64,000 bases of DNA from Cognatundibacterium luofuense (GTDB lineage: Bacteria > Pseudomonadota > Gammaproteobacteria > Burkholderiales > Burkholderiaceae_D), in the NCBI RefSeq assembly GCF_018139685.1, contig NZ_JAGSPN010000010.1, forward strand, positions 62,001 to 126,000, read 5' to 3'. Position 1 is the stretch's first letter; every line of letters begins with the position of its first letter. The notes beneath the pieces are model-generated. The model was not told the DNA's origin, did not search any database, and saw nothing but the letters and a program-made list of their open reading frames with translations. This document shows, piece by piece, positions 1-8,824 of this stretch. The translations under genes were made by a program, and so were the position numbers.

Positions 1-168
1 ATGCAGTTTGCCGCGTATACGTTCAAACAGTTTCAATCCCAGTTGCAGTTCGCAATGCTGCAACACTTTGGTTGCAGCAGGCTGGGAAATGTTTAATAAC
101 TGAGCAGCACCGCTGATGGTGCCGGTTTGCATCACAGCGTGAAAAATTTCTATATGGCGCAATCGCAT
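1..168 (-). CDS. LysR-family transcriptional regulator, N-terminal fragment cut by the window edge
   Basis: Reading the minus strand from an ATG at 168 gives 56 uninterrupted codons that run off the window. The peptide begins MRLRHIEIFHAVMQTG and continues with the classic LysR winged-helix pattern (ISGAAQLLNISQPAATK), so this is the DNA-binding head of a LysR-type regulator. The effector domain lies outside the window and its ligand cannot be inferred. The adjacent 288 bases up to the cyclase gene at 457 hold no convincing gene; this divergent gap should carry the promoters of both. The start is the first ATG before the conserved LRHIEIF opening. Family assignment is secure; function is unknown. 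Confidence 0.85.
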   Translation of the reverse strand, partial: MRLRHIEIFHAVMQTGTISGAAQLLNISQPAATKVLQHCELQLGLKLFERIRGKLH

Positions 169-456
169 GTCGTATTTGGCGGATATATCAGCGGTCGATT
201 GTACTCTGTTAGCTGCGCTGGCTGCCTCCGTATTTCTACGGAGACACAAAAAGGCCTTTGCAGCACTTTTGAACATCTTTCACAGTTACGACTTTCTGTT
301 TTGCTCAAAAATGATTATCTTGAAATACCACTTTTATTCATCATGCAAATAATTGCCGGTAAAGGATGAATCAGGAAAGTGATTTGCTAAACTGGCATCA
401 GACCACTTGTTGGTGTCCGCTGTCACCAGTCGGATCGGATATACGGAAAAACGGTT

Positions 457-1389
457 ATGACAGAACATCTGAATCTGAATGAAATGGCGGGCGAAGGCTT
501 GCTGGAAAATCCGTATTTGCTGGTTTCGCTGTTTGATCAGCACGATATTCTGCGCGCTGCCAATCCGCCTTTTTGTGAAGCTTACGGTGCACGCACGGAT
601 GGCAGTATGAGCTGGGAGCAGCTTATTCGTGAGAATTACGAGCAACAGCGCGGCGTCCGGATTCGCGCAGATGATATCGAAGCATGGATACGGTCAGCCT
701 ATTCACGTCGTGGCAAGCAGCCATTTCGCGGTTTTGAAGCCGACTTAACCGATGGCCGCTGGGTCTGGATGACGGAAACTATTTTGCCTAACCGGTGGAT
801 GTTGTGTGTCGGTATGGATATCACGCATCAGCGACAGGAGGGAAGGGAGTTGCGCTATGCACGTGATCTTGCATTGCGCGAAGCCAGTACGGATGTTCTG
901 ACAGGTATCAGTAACCGCAGGGCGATGATGCGTAATTTACAGCAGCAGGTTCGCAGCGCTGCAGAGCAGAAGAGGCAGTTGCATATTGCTCTGATTGATA
1001 TCGATCACTTCAAAGCAGTCAACGATACCTACGGACATGCAACCGGTGATCAGGTACTGATACATTTTGCCCGTACGCTGCAAGCTTGTATACGCCGTGA
1101 AGATGCGTGCGGACGGGTCGGTGGCGAGGAATTTTTACTGCTGCTGCCGGATGTCGGGCAGCAGCAGGCATTGCAAATCTGTGAGCGCTTGCTTGAGCGA
1201 TTGCGCAAGTCTCATCCGCTGGCTCAACTGCCCGCATTTCGCTACAGCGCATCCGTCGGCATGACATCATTGCAGGACGATACCGACACTGCGCGACTGC
1301 TGGCGCTGGCTGATGGTGCTTTGTATGAAGCAAAACGCAGCGGACGCGATCGCATCGTGTTTCGTTCTGCTGCGGAAATCAGTAACTGA
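457..1389 (+). CDS. Diguanylate cyclase with N-terminal PAS-like sensor domain
   Basis: Predicted to make cyclic di-GMP from two GTP. Residues about 15-130 look like a PAS/PAC sensor (WVWMTETILPN, then GMDITHQRQ). Residues about 135-300 form a GGDEF domain with DIDHFKAVND at 181-190 and the active-site loop GGEEF at 222-226. An RRED sequence at 213-216 lies exactly five residues before the loop, matching the RxxD inhibitory I-site, so product feedback is expected. No signal peptide or membrane segment is visible, so it is probably a cytoplasmic sensor. It converges on the next gene with only 7 bases between the stop codons. The PAS ligand is unknown. Family call is secure and activity is inferred from intact motifs. 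Confidence 0.93.
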   Translation: MTEHLNLNEMAGEGLLENPYLLVSLFDQHDILRAANPPFCEAYGARTDGSMSWEQLIRENYEQQRGVRIRADDIEAWIRSAYSRRGKQPFRGFEADLTDGRWVWMTETILPNRWMLCVGMDITHQRQEGRELRYARDLALREASTDVLTGISNRRAMMRNLQQQVRSAAEQKRQLHIALIDIDHFKAVNDTYGHATGDQVLIHFARTLQACIRREDACGRVGGEEFLLLLPDVGQQQALQICERLLERLRKSHPLAQLPAFRYSASVGMTSLQDDTDTARLLALADGALYEAKRSGRDRIVFRSAAEISN

Positions 1390-1396
1390 CGCCGGT

Positions 1397-2983
1397 TCAG
1401 AAGTTCAGACTCGCCGGCAGACTCTCCTGGCCGGAACGGTTAACGGCGATAACAGTAATCTGACGCAGAGGACCAGGGCTGTAAAGGCTGACCTCGGTTT
1501 GCGTCGCGGGCTGATAACTGAACAGCCATTGCTGATCGGTTTTTTTCCAGACTGCTAACCAGCGTGTGTTGGCCGGATCAGGCAACTGAACGCGGATTTT
1601 GCCGGCAGGTGACAAACTAAGCTGCGGCGGCGCAATATTGGTATTTTCCAGCCACGGGGTCGCCGGAACCAGCGCCGGTGTCAGATACTTTTCCTGTTCC
1701 AGTCGCTGGCGGATCTGCTTACGATTCTGTGCCAGACTGACCATGCTGAAATGAATATGTCCGCCAGCCTGCATACTGCGCGCAGCATCTACCTGATTCA
1801 GAATTTCATCCGCTGGCCAGGACTTTTCGCTGTGATCGATTTTACTGGTGAATAAACCCGGCCAGATATGGCGCTGCTGAGTATTCTGACGCTGCCAGTA
1901 ATCCAGCAATACCTTGAATGCCTGCGGGGTTTGCTGTATCGGCCAGTAAAGCTGTGGTGCCAGATAGTCCAGCCAGCCGTTAGCCAGCCATGTCTCAACA
2001 TCAGCGTACAGCTTATCGTACTGACTGAAACCGGCAATGCCGGGTGGCAGCCGGTCAGGGCGACCAATCCCGAACGGACTGATACCAAACTTCACCCAGG
2101 ATTTTTCCTGATGCACCATTTCTGCAATCGCACGCACCAGCTGGTTCACATTGTCCCGCCGCCAGTCGGCGCGGCTTAAGTTGCCGCCGGATTGCAGATA
2201 GCGGTTCCACGCAGCGTCATCCGGAAATTCCACTTCTGTGCCTTGCGCATTCTTTACCGGATACGGGTAAAAGTAATCATCGATATGCACGCCATCCACA
2301 TCGTAACGACGCAGTACATCAGCGATCACATTCAGTGTGTGCTGACGTGCCAGTGGCTCACCGGGGTCCATCCATTGCTGATCGCCGTAATTACGTACAA
2401 CCTGTGCTGCAGCGCGGCTGATGTGGTTGCGTGCCTGCGTTGCTTTCGGGGATGCGGTGCGCGCGCGGAAAGGGTTAAACCACGCATGTAATTCCATGCC
2501 GCGTTCATGCGCCTGCTCAATCCAGAATTGCAGCGGATCATAGGCAGGACTCGGTGCGCGCCCCTGTTCACCAGTCAGAAATTCAGACCACGGTTCCAGT
2601 GCTGAAGGATAGATCGCATCGGCAGCGGGACGGACTTGCAAAACGATAGCATTCATCCGCATTTGCGCGGCCTGATCCAGAATCTGCAGAATTTCCTGTT
2701 TCTGGCGTTCACTGCTCAGATCACGGCGGCTGGGCCAGTCGATGTTGGCAACGGTCGATACCCAGACCGCACGGAATTCACGTGGCAGCGGCGGAACTTG
2801 CTGACTGACAGCCTGACCCGGCAGTGGTGCATTGACAGGCTGTGCAGCCGGAACGGAGGTATCTGTTACAGGAGCAGGTGGTTTAACCGGCGTGCCGCAG
2901 GCACTCAGTAGCAATGCAATACATCCTGATCGCAGCAGGTTTTTAATACGTGCACGGGGTGAAAACGACGCTGAACTGAACAT
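1397..2983 (-). CDS. Glycosyl-hydrolase-like GHL10 (DUF187) lipoprotein
   Basis: Exported lipoprotein with a TIM-barrel domain of the GHL10/DUF187 family, which is thought to act on glycans in the cell envelope or outside the cell. A hydrophobic stretch ends in the lipobox LLSAC, with the lipidated Cys at residue 29 of the start used here; an in-frame ATG 12 codons upstream is an alternative but would give an unusually long signal. A Pro-rich linker follows, then the family hallmark EFRAVWVSTVANIDWPS and the acidic VDGVHIDDYF strand, which carries the likely catalytic or metal-binding Asp residues. The C-terminal ~80 residues look like a beta-sandwich add-on. Substrate is unknown. It is monocistronic and convergent with the cyclase gene. 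Confidence 0.85.
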   Translation of the reverse strand: MFSSASFSPRARIKNLLRSGCIALLLSACGTPVKPPAPVTDTSVPAAQPVNAPLPGQAVSQQVPPLPREFRAVWVSTVANIDWPSRRDLSSERQKQEILQILDQAAQMRMNAIVLQVRPAADAIYPSALEPWSEFLTGEQGRAPSPAYDPLQFWIEQAHERGMELHAWFNPFRARTASPKATQARNHISRAAAQVVRNYGDQQWMDPGEPLARQHTLNVIADVLRRYDVDGVHIDDYFYPYPVKNAQGTEVEFPDDAAWNRYLQSGGNLSRADWRRDNVNQLVRAIAEMVHQEKSWVKFGISPFGIGRPDRLPPGIAGFSQYDKLYADVETWLANGWLDYLAPQLYWPIQQTPQAFKVLLDYWQRQNTQQRHIWPGLFTSKIDHSEKSWPADEILNQVDAARSMQAGGHIHFSMVSLAQNRKQIRQRLEQEKYLTPALVPATPWLENTNIAPPQLSLSPAGKIRVQLPDPANTRWLAVWKKTDQQWLFSYQPATQTEVSLYSPGPLRQITVIAVNRSGQESLPASLNF

Positions 2984-3258
2984 TCCGGCGCATCCAAATC
3001 GAAATTCAAAGTTCCGCATCGTACTGGATCATCGTCCGTATGCCAATGTCTATGCAAGTAATTGAAAAAGCGGATTCCGCTCGATGCAACATTTATGACA
3101 AAAAAATAATAAATGCAAAATGGCAATACGAAAGAGACTGTTTCCCTGCGTAAATTATTTGTCATTCGATTAAAGAAATCATTTTGTTACGATGCCGCTC
3201 CGGATGATGGTGAAAAGTGTTTTTACTGCATTCAAAAATTATTAAGGAGAAATTTGAG

Positions 3259-3810
3259 ATGAAGAAATTGTTAATCAGCACGTACTTTTTTACGGGTTTG
3301 CTGACTTGTGCTGCGGCATCTGCACAGGTCTATATAGGTGGAAGTGTAGGGCGCTACAACTGGGATGCCGCCTGTGTCGGCATAAGTTGTAAAACGAGTG
3401 ACACCGGATTCTCAGTTTTTGGCGGATATCAGATTAATTCCACAATCGCTGCTGAGCTTAGTTACAAAGACACAGGTACACTGCATACAACAGGGTCTTC
3501 GGCGGGTAACTTGCCGACCGATGTTAAAGGAAAGAGTCTGGCAATCAGTGCGTTAGCAAATGCACCGATTTATCAGGATCTGAGTGCTTTTGCGAAGTTC
3601 GGTATCGGCTATATGCGTGCAGAAATCCGTAACGGGGCACTCGGTAATTTCGATCACTCCTCATGGCAGCCGGTTTTAGGTGTCGGTTTGAACTATAAGC
3701 TGAACAAGAATTTGACACTGCGCGGCGAGGTGGAAAGTCAGAAATTTGATATGTCGTACAGCAAAAAATCGATGCTGGGTTACTCAGCTGGATTGCAGTA
3801 CGCGTTCTGA
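3259..3810 (+). CDS. Small OmpA/OmpX-like outer-membrane beta-barrel protein
   Basis: A 183-residue exported protein. The chosen ATG follows a good ribosome site (AAGGAG at 3244-3249) and opens a typical signal peptide (MKKLLISTYFF, cleavage after ASA). The mature part alternates polar and apolar residues in about eight beta strands with repeated Gly-aromatic patterns (YIGGSVGRYNW, FSVFGGYQI, AKFGIGYM) and ends in YAF, the C-terminal aromatic signal for barrel insertion. Two Cys near the N-terminus (AACVGISC) could form an extracellular-loop disulfide. It lacks the OmpA peptidoglycan-binding domain. Likely a structural or adhesin-type barrel; the precise role is unknown. An upstream in-frame start would place extra charged residues before the signal and is not favoured. 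Confidence 0.85.
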   Translation: MKKLLISTYFFTGLLTCAAASAQVYIGGSVGRYNWDAACVGISCKTSDTGFSVFGGYQINSTIAAELSYKDTGTLHTTGSSAGNLPTDVKGKSLAISALANAPIYQDLSAFAKFGIGYMRAEIRNGALGNFDHSSWQPVLGVGLNYKLNKNLTLRGEVESQKFDMSYSKKSMLGYSAGLQYAF

Positions 3811-3883
3811 CCGGTGGCAGAGTCGCAAGTGTAAAGTACAGTCCTCACTGTTCTTTAGCGTTTTTGTGAGTGATGAAGGCTGT

Positions 3884-3910
3884 AAAAAAAACGGGCGCCA
3901 GGGCGCCCGT
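3884..3910 (-). terminator. Rho-independent terminator for the small membrane protein gene
   Basis: The arms ACGGGCGC and GCGCCCGT pair around a 4-base loop, and on the minus strand the stem is followed by a run of eight T. It lies about 200 bases downstream of the minus-strand gene ending at 4109 and just beyond the plus-strand barrel gene. On the plus strand no T run follows, so it should act mainly on minus-strand transcripts. Confidence 0.75.
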
Positions 3911-4108
3911 GAAAGTATCCTCACTATCTTGGGGGATAGCAGAGATGGGTCTGACCAATCCATCAGACTGCGGCATCATAGGCAAATTTCTGTGTGGCAA
4001 CGAGTGATTTTTTGGACGCTGCCTATAATTGCAGGTTATGTACTTGCTTCAACGGAAATGTTTTTGCTGATATTACGTCCCGATACGCGGTGAATTTTTT
4101 TCACAGTA

Positions 4109-4510
4109 TTAATGGCAAAAGTAGCGGGAAAAAATCAGCAGGGAAATGAGTGAGATGGCAGCAATGCTGCTACTGGTGATGAAGCTGCCATACTGAACCG
4201 GAATGCCGCGTTTTTTATTTTCTGCAAACCGGATTAATTCACCGACACTGACCAGCCCGCTGAGTGCGGTGATCAGCATATTCATCAGCATCACAAAGGC
4301 TTCTTTGTCAGTCAGGTTGCGGCAGGACTCCGAAGCCAGATGCGCGCCCTTAAACACGTGATCATAGCTGAGCAGATCCATCAGAATTGCGAGCATCAGC
4401 AGGCTCATCACAGCAAGTGGTATGAACCACAGCAGAAAAAACTTATCGGTGAATGCTTCGCGGATAATCCGCTTCCACTCGAGCACACCGCTGACATACT
4501 CTTTCCACAT
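4109..4510 (-). CDS. Small inner-membrane protein of unknown function
   Basis: A 133-residue protein with three predicted membrane helices: about residues 24-46 (LLWFIPLAVMSLLMLAILM), 71-93 (AFVMLMNMLITALSGLVSV) and 112-130 (IAAISLISLLIFSRYF). A basic N-terminus (EWKRIIREAFTDK) precedes the first helix. The start MWKEYVSG was chosen because GGGAG lies 11-15 bases upstream; an ATG 12 codons earlier has no ribosome site. I do not recognise the family. It is a single gene with its own minus-strand terminator, between the barrel gene and a LysR gene, and context gives no clear function. Confidence 0.65.
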   Translation of the reverse strand: MWKEYVSGVLEWKRIIREAFTDKFFLLWFIPLAVMSLLMLAILMDLLSYDHVFKGAHLASESCRNLTDKEAFVMLMNMLITALSGLVSVGELIRFAENKKRGIPVQYGSFITSSSIAAISLISLLIFSRYFCH

Positions 4511-4756
4511 GATTGCCTGATCTCCCTGGTTGCTGCTGCGCTGCATCCGGTCACAAAGATGTGCCTGCAGTCTGCTTATGCCGCTATCCGCGGTTGTCCA
4601 AACAGTATGCCAAAGCGATACGTTTGACCAGTATCAAATGTATGGTGCAGGTGGAAAGTCAGTAGCGCGGGATTTTTTGATGACGGAAAGCAACAACTTT
4701 GTTTTTTTAAGCCGTTGGCATGCAGCTTTTTTAATCAATATTCATTCCGTCTTCGT

Positions 4757-5686
4757 TCAAACAGGTGCACCTAATCCTGAGAGCCTGTCCCATTCCGGTA
4801 CCGGTGAAAATTCACTGACCAGCACATCGATCAGTGTGCGGACTGCGGGGGAAAGCCTGCGCGTGGCCGGGTACAGTGCGGTCAGATGGTTCAGTGGCAC
4901 TTGCCAGTCAGGCAATACGACTTGCAGATGCCCCGCTGCAATATCGCGGGCGGCCAGAAAACTGGTGTGATACACAATGCCGGCGCCGGCCAGCGCCGCC
5001 TGATGTAATGCACGACCATTATTTGCGCTGAAGACCGGACTGACCGTGACTTCGCAGTGTTCGTCACCACGCTGAAACTGCCAGCGCGCACCCTGCGTCA
5101 GATGACTGAAATGCAGGCAGCGGTGCTGCGTCAATTCTGCAGGATGCGCAGGAATACCGGCACGGGCCAGATAAGCCGGGCTGGCGCACAGCAAGCCACG
5201 GCAGGGCGCCAGCGTCCGCATTTGCAGGCCGAACTGATCCGGAATGCCGCCGACCCGTATGCTCAGATCAAAACCGTGGCGCACCGGATCGAGCAAGGCA
5301 TCGTCCGCATGTAATTCAATCTGCAGTTCCGGATGATCCAGTCCGAAACGGGCGAGAATGTCCGCCAGCCATTCAGAGGCAAAACTGGCCGGTGCCTGTA
5401 AGCGCAGAATGCCGCGCAACTGGTCGCTGCTGTGTGCTGCCAGCGCCAGTGCCGCGCGTGCCTGTTGTACTGCTTCCTCGCACGGCGTCAGAAAGGCCAG
5501 CCCCTGACCGGTCAGGCTGACTTCGCGGGTGGAGCGGTGCAGCAGTCGTATCTGCAGATGCTGTTCCAGTGCGGCGATATGTTTGCTGACCAGTGCGCGG
5601 CTGATGCCCAGCCTGCGTCCCGCTTCACTGAAGCTGCGCTGACGTGCTACCTCGCAAAAAACTTCCATCGCTTTCAGCGTATCCAT
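4757..5686 (-). CDS. LysR-family transcriptional regulator
   Basis: Full-length (309 residues) LysR-type regulator. Residues 1-60 form the winged helix (MDTLKAMEVFCEVARQRSFSEAGRR), and a periplasmic-binding-protein-like effector domain occupies about 90-300. The sequence style (LVSKHIAALEQHLQIRLLHRSTREVSLT, later a GAGIVYH-type motif) is that of the DhcR/AaeR-like subgroup. It is transcribed divergently from the PhyH dioxygenase/isomerase pair starting at 5816, so that pair is the likely target. In the gap, TGTCAA occurs twice (5718-5723 and 5740-5745), and AACGG/CCGTT arms with a 14-base spacer span 5727-5750; these are operator candidates. Ligand unknown. Confidence 0.9.
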   Translation of the reverse strand: MDTLKAMEVFCEVARQRSFSEAGRRLGISRALVSKHIAALEQHLQIRLLHRSTREVSLTGQGLAFLTPCEEAVQQARAALALAAHSSDQLRGILRLQAPASFASEWLADILARFGLDHPELQIELHADDALLDPVRHGFDLSIRVGGIPDQFGLQMRTLAPCRGLLCASPAYLARAGIPAHPAELTQHRCLHFSHLTQGARWQFQRGDEHCEVTVSPVFSANNGRALHQAALAGAGIVYHTSFLAARDIAAGHLQVVLPDWQVPLNHLTALYPATRRLSPAVRTLIDVLVSEFSPVPEWDRLSGLGAPV

Positions 5687-5815
5687 AGCTTGACGGGTTC
5701 AGGGGATAAACGCTGATTGTCAAAGAAACGGAAACAAACTGTCAACCGTTGTAGCCATTGTCGGGCAGGTGCTGCGCTGATTACACTTGCGCTATCGCAA
5801 AACAAGGAGGCAGCA

Positions 5816-6655
5816 ATGCTGAATCAGGAACAGTTAGACCGCTATCAGCAGGATGGCTTTATCGTTATCCCGGATTTCAAAACTCCGGCACAAATCGCCG
5901 CATTGCGTCAGCGCGCTGCCGAGATTGTGGATGCTTTCGATCCTGCACAGTCACGTTCGATTTTCACTACCCGCGAACAGGATAAACACATCGATCATTA
6001 CTTTCTCGATTCGGCAACCCGTATGCATTGCTTCTTTGAAGAGGAAGCATTTGGTGAGGATGGTCAGTTGCGTCAGGCTAAAGCACTGTCGATCAATAAA
6101 ATCGGTCATGCGATGCATGATCTGGATCCGGTGTTCAGTGCGTTTTCACGCGGACCGGAACTGGCTGCCGTGGCGCGTCAGTTAGGTTTGCAACAGCCGG
6201 AAATCTGGCAATCGATGTATATCTTTAAACAGCCGGGCATAGGCGGTGAAGTGCGCTGGCATCAGGACGCCACATACTTTGACACCGATCCGGTGACAGT
6301 CACCACGTTCTGGTTTGCGCTGGAAGATGCCAGTCTGGAAAACGGTTGTCTGTGGGCGGAGCCCGGTGGTCACCGCACGCCGCTGCGTGAACGCTTTGTG
6401 CGTGAAGGCGACCATGTACGTACTGAAAAATTGTCCGATTTGCCGTGGCCGGATGACAGTACCGCCGTGCCGCTGGAAGTGCGTGCAGGCAGTCTGGTGT
6501 GCTTCCACGGCTTGCTGCCACATTACAGCGCACCGAACCGGTCTCCGGTATCACGCCATGCTTACACACTGCACGTGACCGATGGCGCCAGCCGGTATTC
6601 GCCGGCAAACTGGATACAGCGCGGCGCGGAATTTCCGGTGCGGGGTTTTGAATGA
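5816..6655 (+). CDS. Phytanoyl-CoA dioxygenase (PhyH) family Fe(II)/2-oxoglutarate oxygenase
   Basis: Predicted non-haem iron, 2-oxoglutarate-dependent hydroxylase of 279 residues. The start was moved inward to the ATG preceded by AAGGAGG (5804-5810), giving the normal family opening LDRYQQDGFIVIPDF. The iron triad is visible: H149 and D151 in RWHQDATYF, and H236 in HGLLPHYS. R247 in the N-x-S-x(3)-R segment fits the 2-oxoglutarate anchor. Its last codons overlap the next gene by 4 bases (ATGA), so the two are translationally coupled, and a LysR gene is divergent. Homologues hydroxylate small molecules such as ectoine, amino acids and phosphonates; the substrate cannot be read from sequence. 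Confidence 0.9.
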   Translation: MLNQEQLDRYQQDGFIVIPDFKTPAQIAALRQRAAEIVDAFDPAQSRSIFTTREQDKHIDHYFLDSATRMHCFFEEEAFGEDGQLRQAKALSINKIGHAMHDLDPVFSAFSRGPELAAVARQLGLQQPEIWQSMYIFKQPGIGGEVRWHQDATYFDTDPVTVTTFWFALEDASLENGCLWAEPGGHRTPLRERFVREGDHVRTEKLSDLPWPDDSTAVPLEVRAGSLVCFHGLLPHYSAPNRSPVSRHAYTLHVTDGASRYSPANWIQRGAEFPVRGFE

Positions 6656-7494
6656 GTCAGGCGGTGAAACTGCATGTTTTTGCGGCGCACTGGGGACATG
6701 CGGGTAAACCGGCGCAGCAGTTTATTGATGAAGTCAAAGCCGCTGGTTTTGATGGCATTGAAATGTCCTTGCCTGCGGATGAAGCCGAATGGGCGCACTG
6801 GCTGGAGCGCATCCGCGATGCCGGTTTGCTGCTGATTACCCAGCAGTGGGAAACCGTGTTTCATAGCGATTTCGCGCAGCATAAATCGGCGCTGGAAAAT
6901 CTGTTGCGCCGTGCCTGCGCGGCACAGCCGCTGATGGTCAACAGCCACACCGGCAAAGACTGGTACAGCGTCGCGCAGAATCAGGAACTGATTGCGCTGA
7001 CGACAGCGATCAGCCAGCAAACCGGTGTGCGTATCGTGCATGAAATTCACCGCAGCCGTTTCAGCGGCCATCCGGCGCTGATGGCACCGTATCTGGCACA
7101 CAATCCGGACTTACCGCTGAATGCGGATTTGTCGCACTGGTGCTGTGCCTGCGAATCGCTGCTGCAGGATCAGCAAGCGATGCTGGAAGGAATTTTCCCG
7201 TTGGTGAAGCATATTCATGCGCGGGTTGGTCATGCGCAGGGGCCGCAGGTCAGCGATTTCCGTGCACCGGAATTTGCTGCAGAACTGCAGGCGCATTTGG
7301 CATGGTGGGATCAGATTCTGCAGGCACGTGTCGCTGCCGGTGAAACCTGCCTGACCATCACTCCGGAATTCGGCCCCGTGCCTTACACGGCCACGCTGCC
7401 GTACAGCCAGCAGGAAGTCAGCAATGCGTGGGAATTAAATGTCGCCATGATGCATTTGTTGCGTGCGCGCTATGCAGCGCATGGCTGGTGCTGA
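6652..7494 (+). CDS. Sugar phosphate isomerase/epimerase-like TIM-barrel protein
   Basis: A 280-residue protein of the xylose isomerase-like (AP endonuclease 2) TIM-barrel superfamily. Opening strand LHVFAAHWGH, FDGIEMSLP and the metal-site strands are recognisable: E131 in HEIHR, D159/H162 in NADLSHW, H188-H190 in HIHARVG and E239 in TPEFGP. These would bind a divalent metal and catalyse isomerisation, epimerisation or lyase chemistry on a sugar or hydroxy-acid. It starts inside the dioxygenase stop codon (ATGA), so both are made together and probably act in one pathway, the oxygenase product being a possible substrate. No transport or other pathway genes accompany them. Confidence 0.85.
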   Translation: MSQAVKLHVFAAHWGHAGKPAQQFIDEVKAAGFDGIEMSLPADEAEWAHWLERIRDAGLLLITQQWETVFHSDFAQHKSALENLLRRACAAQPLMVNSHTGKDWYSVAQNQELIALTTAISQQTGVRIVHEIHRSRFSGHPALMAPYLAHNPDLPLNADLSHWCCACESLLQDQQAMLEGIFPLVKHIHARVGHAQGPQVSDFRAPEFAAELQAHLAWWDQILQARVAAGETCLTITPEFGPVPYTATLPYSQQEVSNAWELNVAMMHLLRARYAAHGWC

Positions 7495-7546
7495 ATCCTT
7501 CACCGTCACACCAATTCAGCAAGAATGGTCAGGTAAGATGGGCGCG

Positions 7547-7569
7547 CTGTCTGCATACTGTGCAGACAG
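7547..7569. promoter_or_regulatory. 9-bp inverted repeat upstream of AraC-GyrI gene
   Basis: CTGTCTGCA and TGCAGACAG pair perfectly around a 5-base spacer. It lies 53 bases after the isomerase stop and 68 bases before the AraC-family ATG. There is no T run on either strand, so it is more likely an operator or mRNA hairpin than a terminator. Confidence 0.45.
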
Positions 7570-7636
7570 GAGAGCAGGCGGGTAGGCAATATTGATATCC
7601 GCCGCTCAGGTTTTTTTCGCACACTTCTCTGACACT

Positions 7637-8527
7637 ATGGATCCTCTTTCAGAAAACACGTCGTCTGCCGGTAGCCGTCAGCGCCGCCTGCAACCGGTGC
7701 TGGACTGGATTGATGCCCATCCGGATGGTGATTTGCGTCTGGAAACCCTGAGCGCGCTGGTTGCCGTTTCACCGTTTCATTTTCATCGCTTGTTTAAGGC
7801 ATGGACCGGCATTGCGCTGCATCGTTACATCCGCTTAAGCCGTTTGCGGCGTGCTTCGTATCAGCTGGCATACCGCCCGCTGAGTGTGATGCAGGTGGCG
7901 CTGGATAACGGTTATCAGAGTCCGGAAGCGTTTGCACGCGAATTCCGGCGCGATACCGGACAAAGCCCGAGCGCATTCCGCCATGCACCGGACTGGCTCT
8001 CCTGGAACCGGAGTTTCCGTTTATTTTCTGAAAGGAGTCTGCATATGTCCGCTGTATTCGCTGAACCGCAACTAATCGCTTTTCCCGCCACCCGTATTGC
8101 CTGCATGTCGCATCTGGGCGATCCTGCGCTGATCGGGCAAACCATACAACGCTTTATTGCATGGCGCAAAAAACACCATCTGCATCCCTCACGCTATGCC
8201 ACGCTGAATATTCTGTACAACGATCCTGATACGGTTGCTGCACAGGATTTCCGGCTTGATCTGGCGATCCCGCTGGATGCTGATCCGGGTGAGGGTGCTG
8301 ACGGCATCCATCTGCAAACCATCCCTGCCGGACGCTGCGCGAAATTGCTGATTACCGGTCGGGAACAGGATTTATACGCCGGACTGGACTGGCTGTACCG
8401 CACATGGCTGCCTGCCAGCGGTCAGCAGCTACGGGATTTTCCGCTGTTTGTGGAACGTATCCGCTTCTTCCCCGATGTGCCTGAGCATCAGTCGGAATTC
8501 GCGGTGTATCTGCCTCTGCAGGACTGA
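7637..8527 (+). CDS. AraC-family regulator with GyrI-like effector-binding domain
   Basis: A 296-residue regulator of the Rob/SoxS-like class. Residues about 15-115 hold the two AraC helix-turn-helices (LETLSALVAVSPFHFHRLFKAWTG and VALDNGYQSPEAFAREFRRDTGQSPSAFR). Residues about 135-296 form a GyrI-like small-molecule domain (FPATRIACMSHLGDP at its start, AVYLPL at its end). Such proteins commonly respond to amphipathic compounds and control efflux or stress genes. An in-frame TTG lies 15 codons upstream, but the ATG fits the conserved region better; neither has a strong ribosome site. The gene is followed directly by a copy of the dispersed repeat. Target genes are not evident. Confidence 0.88.
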   Translation: MDPLSENTSSAGSRQRRLQPVLDWIDAHPDGDLRLETLSALVAVSPFHFHRLFKAWTGIALHRYIRLSRLRRASYQLAYRPLSVMQVALDNGYQSPEAFAREFRRDTGQSPSAFRHAPDWLSWNRSFRLFSERSLHMSAVFAEPQLIAFPATRIACMSHLGDPALIGQTIQRFIAWRKKHHLHPSRYATLNILYNDPDTVAAQDFRLDLAIPLDADPGEGADGIHLQTIPAGRCAKLLITGREQDLYAGLDWLYRTWLPASGQQLRDFPLFVERIRFFPDVPEHQSEFAVYLPLQD

Positions 8528-8570
8528 GTTTTTCTTGTTTGTCGGAGCGCTGCACGGTCGCACGCTGTGC

Positions 8571-8650
8571 AGCTATCCGCATCACCCGTTTACGGAGAGC
8601 TGGACTTTCTGCCGACGACCGCCGGACCGCTATGCTGAACTCCGCATTTA
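8571..8650 (-). repeat. Dispersed intergenic repeat, copy 1 (reverse orientation)
   Basis: Reverse-oriented copy of a family seen also at 18502, 48440 and 55380. The invariant 17-base core (GTCGTCGGCAGAAAGTC on the minus strand) is at 8603-8619, with the head AAATGCGGAGTTCAGCATAG toward higher coordinates. Similarity may extend to about 8672. It starts 43 bases after the AraC stop codon. The 297-base gap 8528-8824 holds nothing else convincing. Confidence 0.85.
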
Positions 8651-8824
8651 GGTCAGTTTTGGGCAATTTCGGGTAGTTTCAAACCGTGCTGACCGGCTTC
8701 CGGCGGGTAGTGCAGCAGCATATTGCCGGCTTGTCACCGCAAAGTCCTGACATTTGTCACTGTTGCCGCCGCCGCGCCACGGGCACACTGTGAACACCTT
8801 AACGCGAACTTTCGGAGAAACAAC

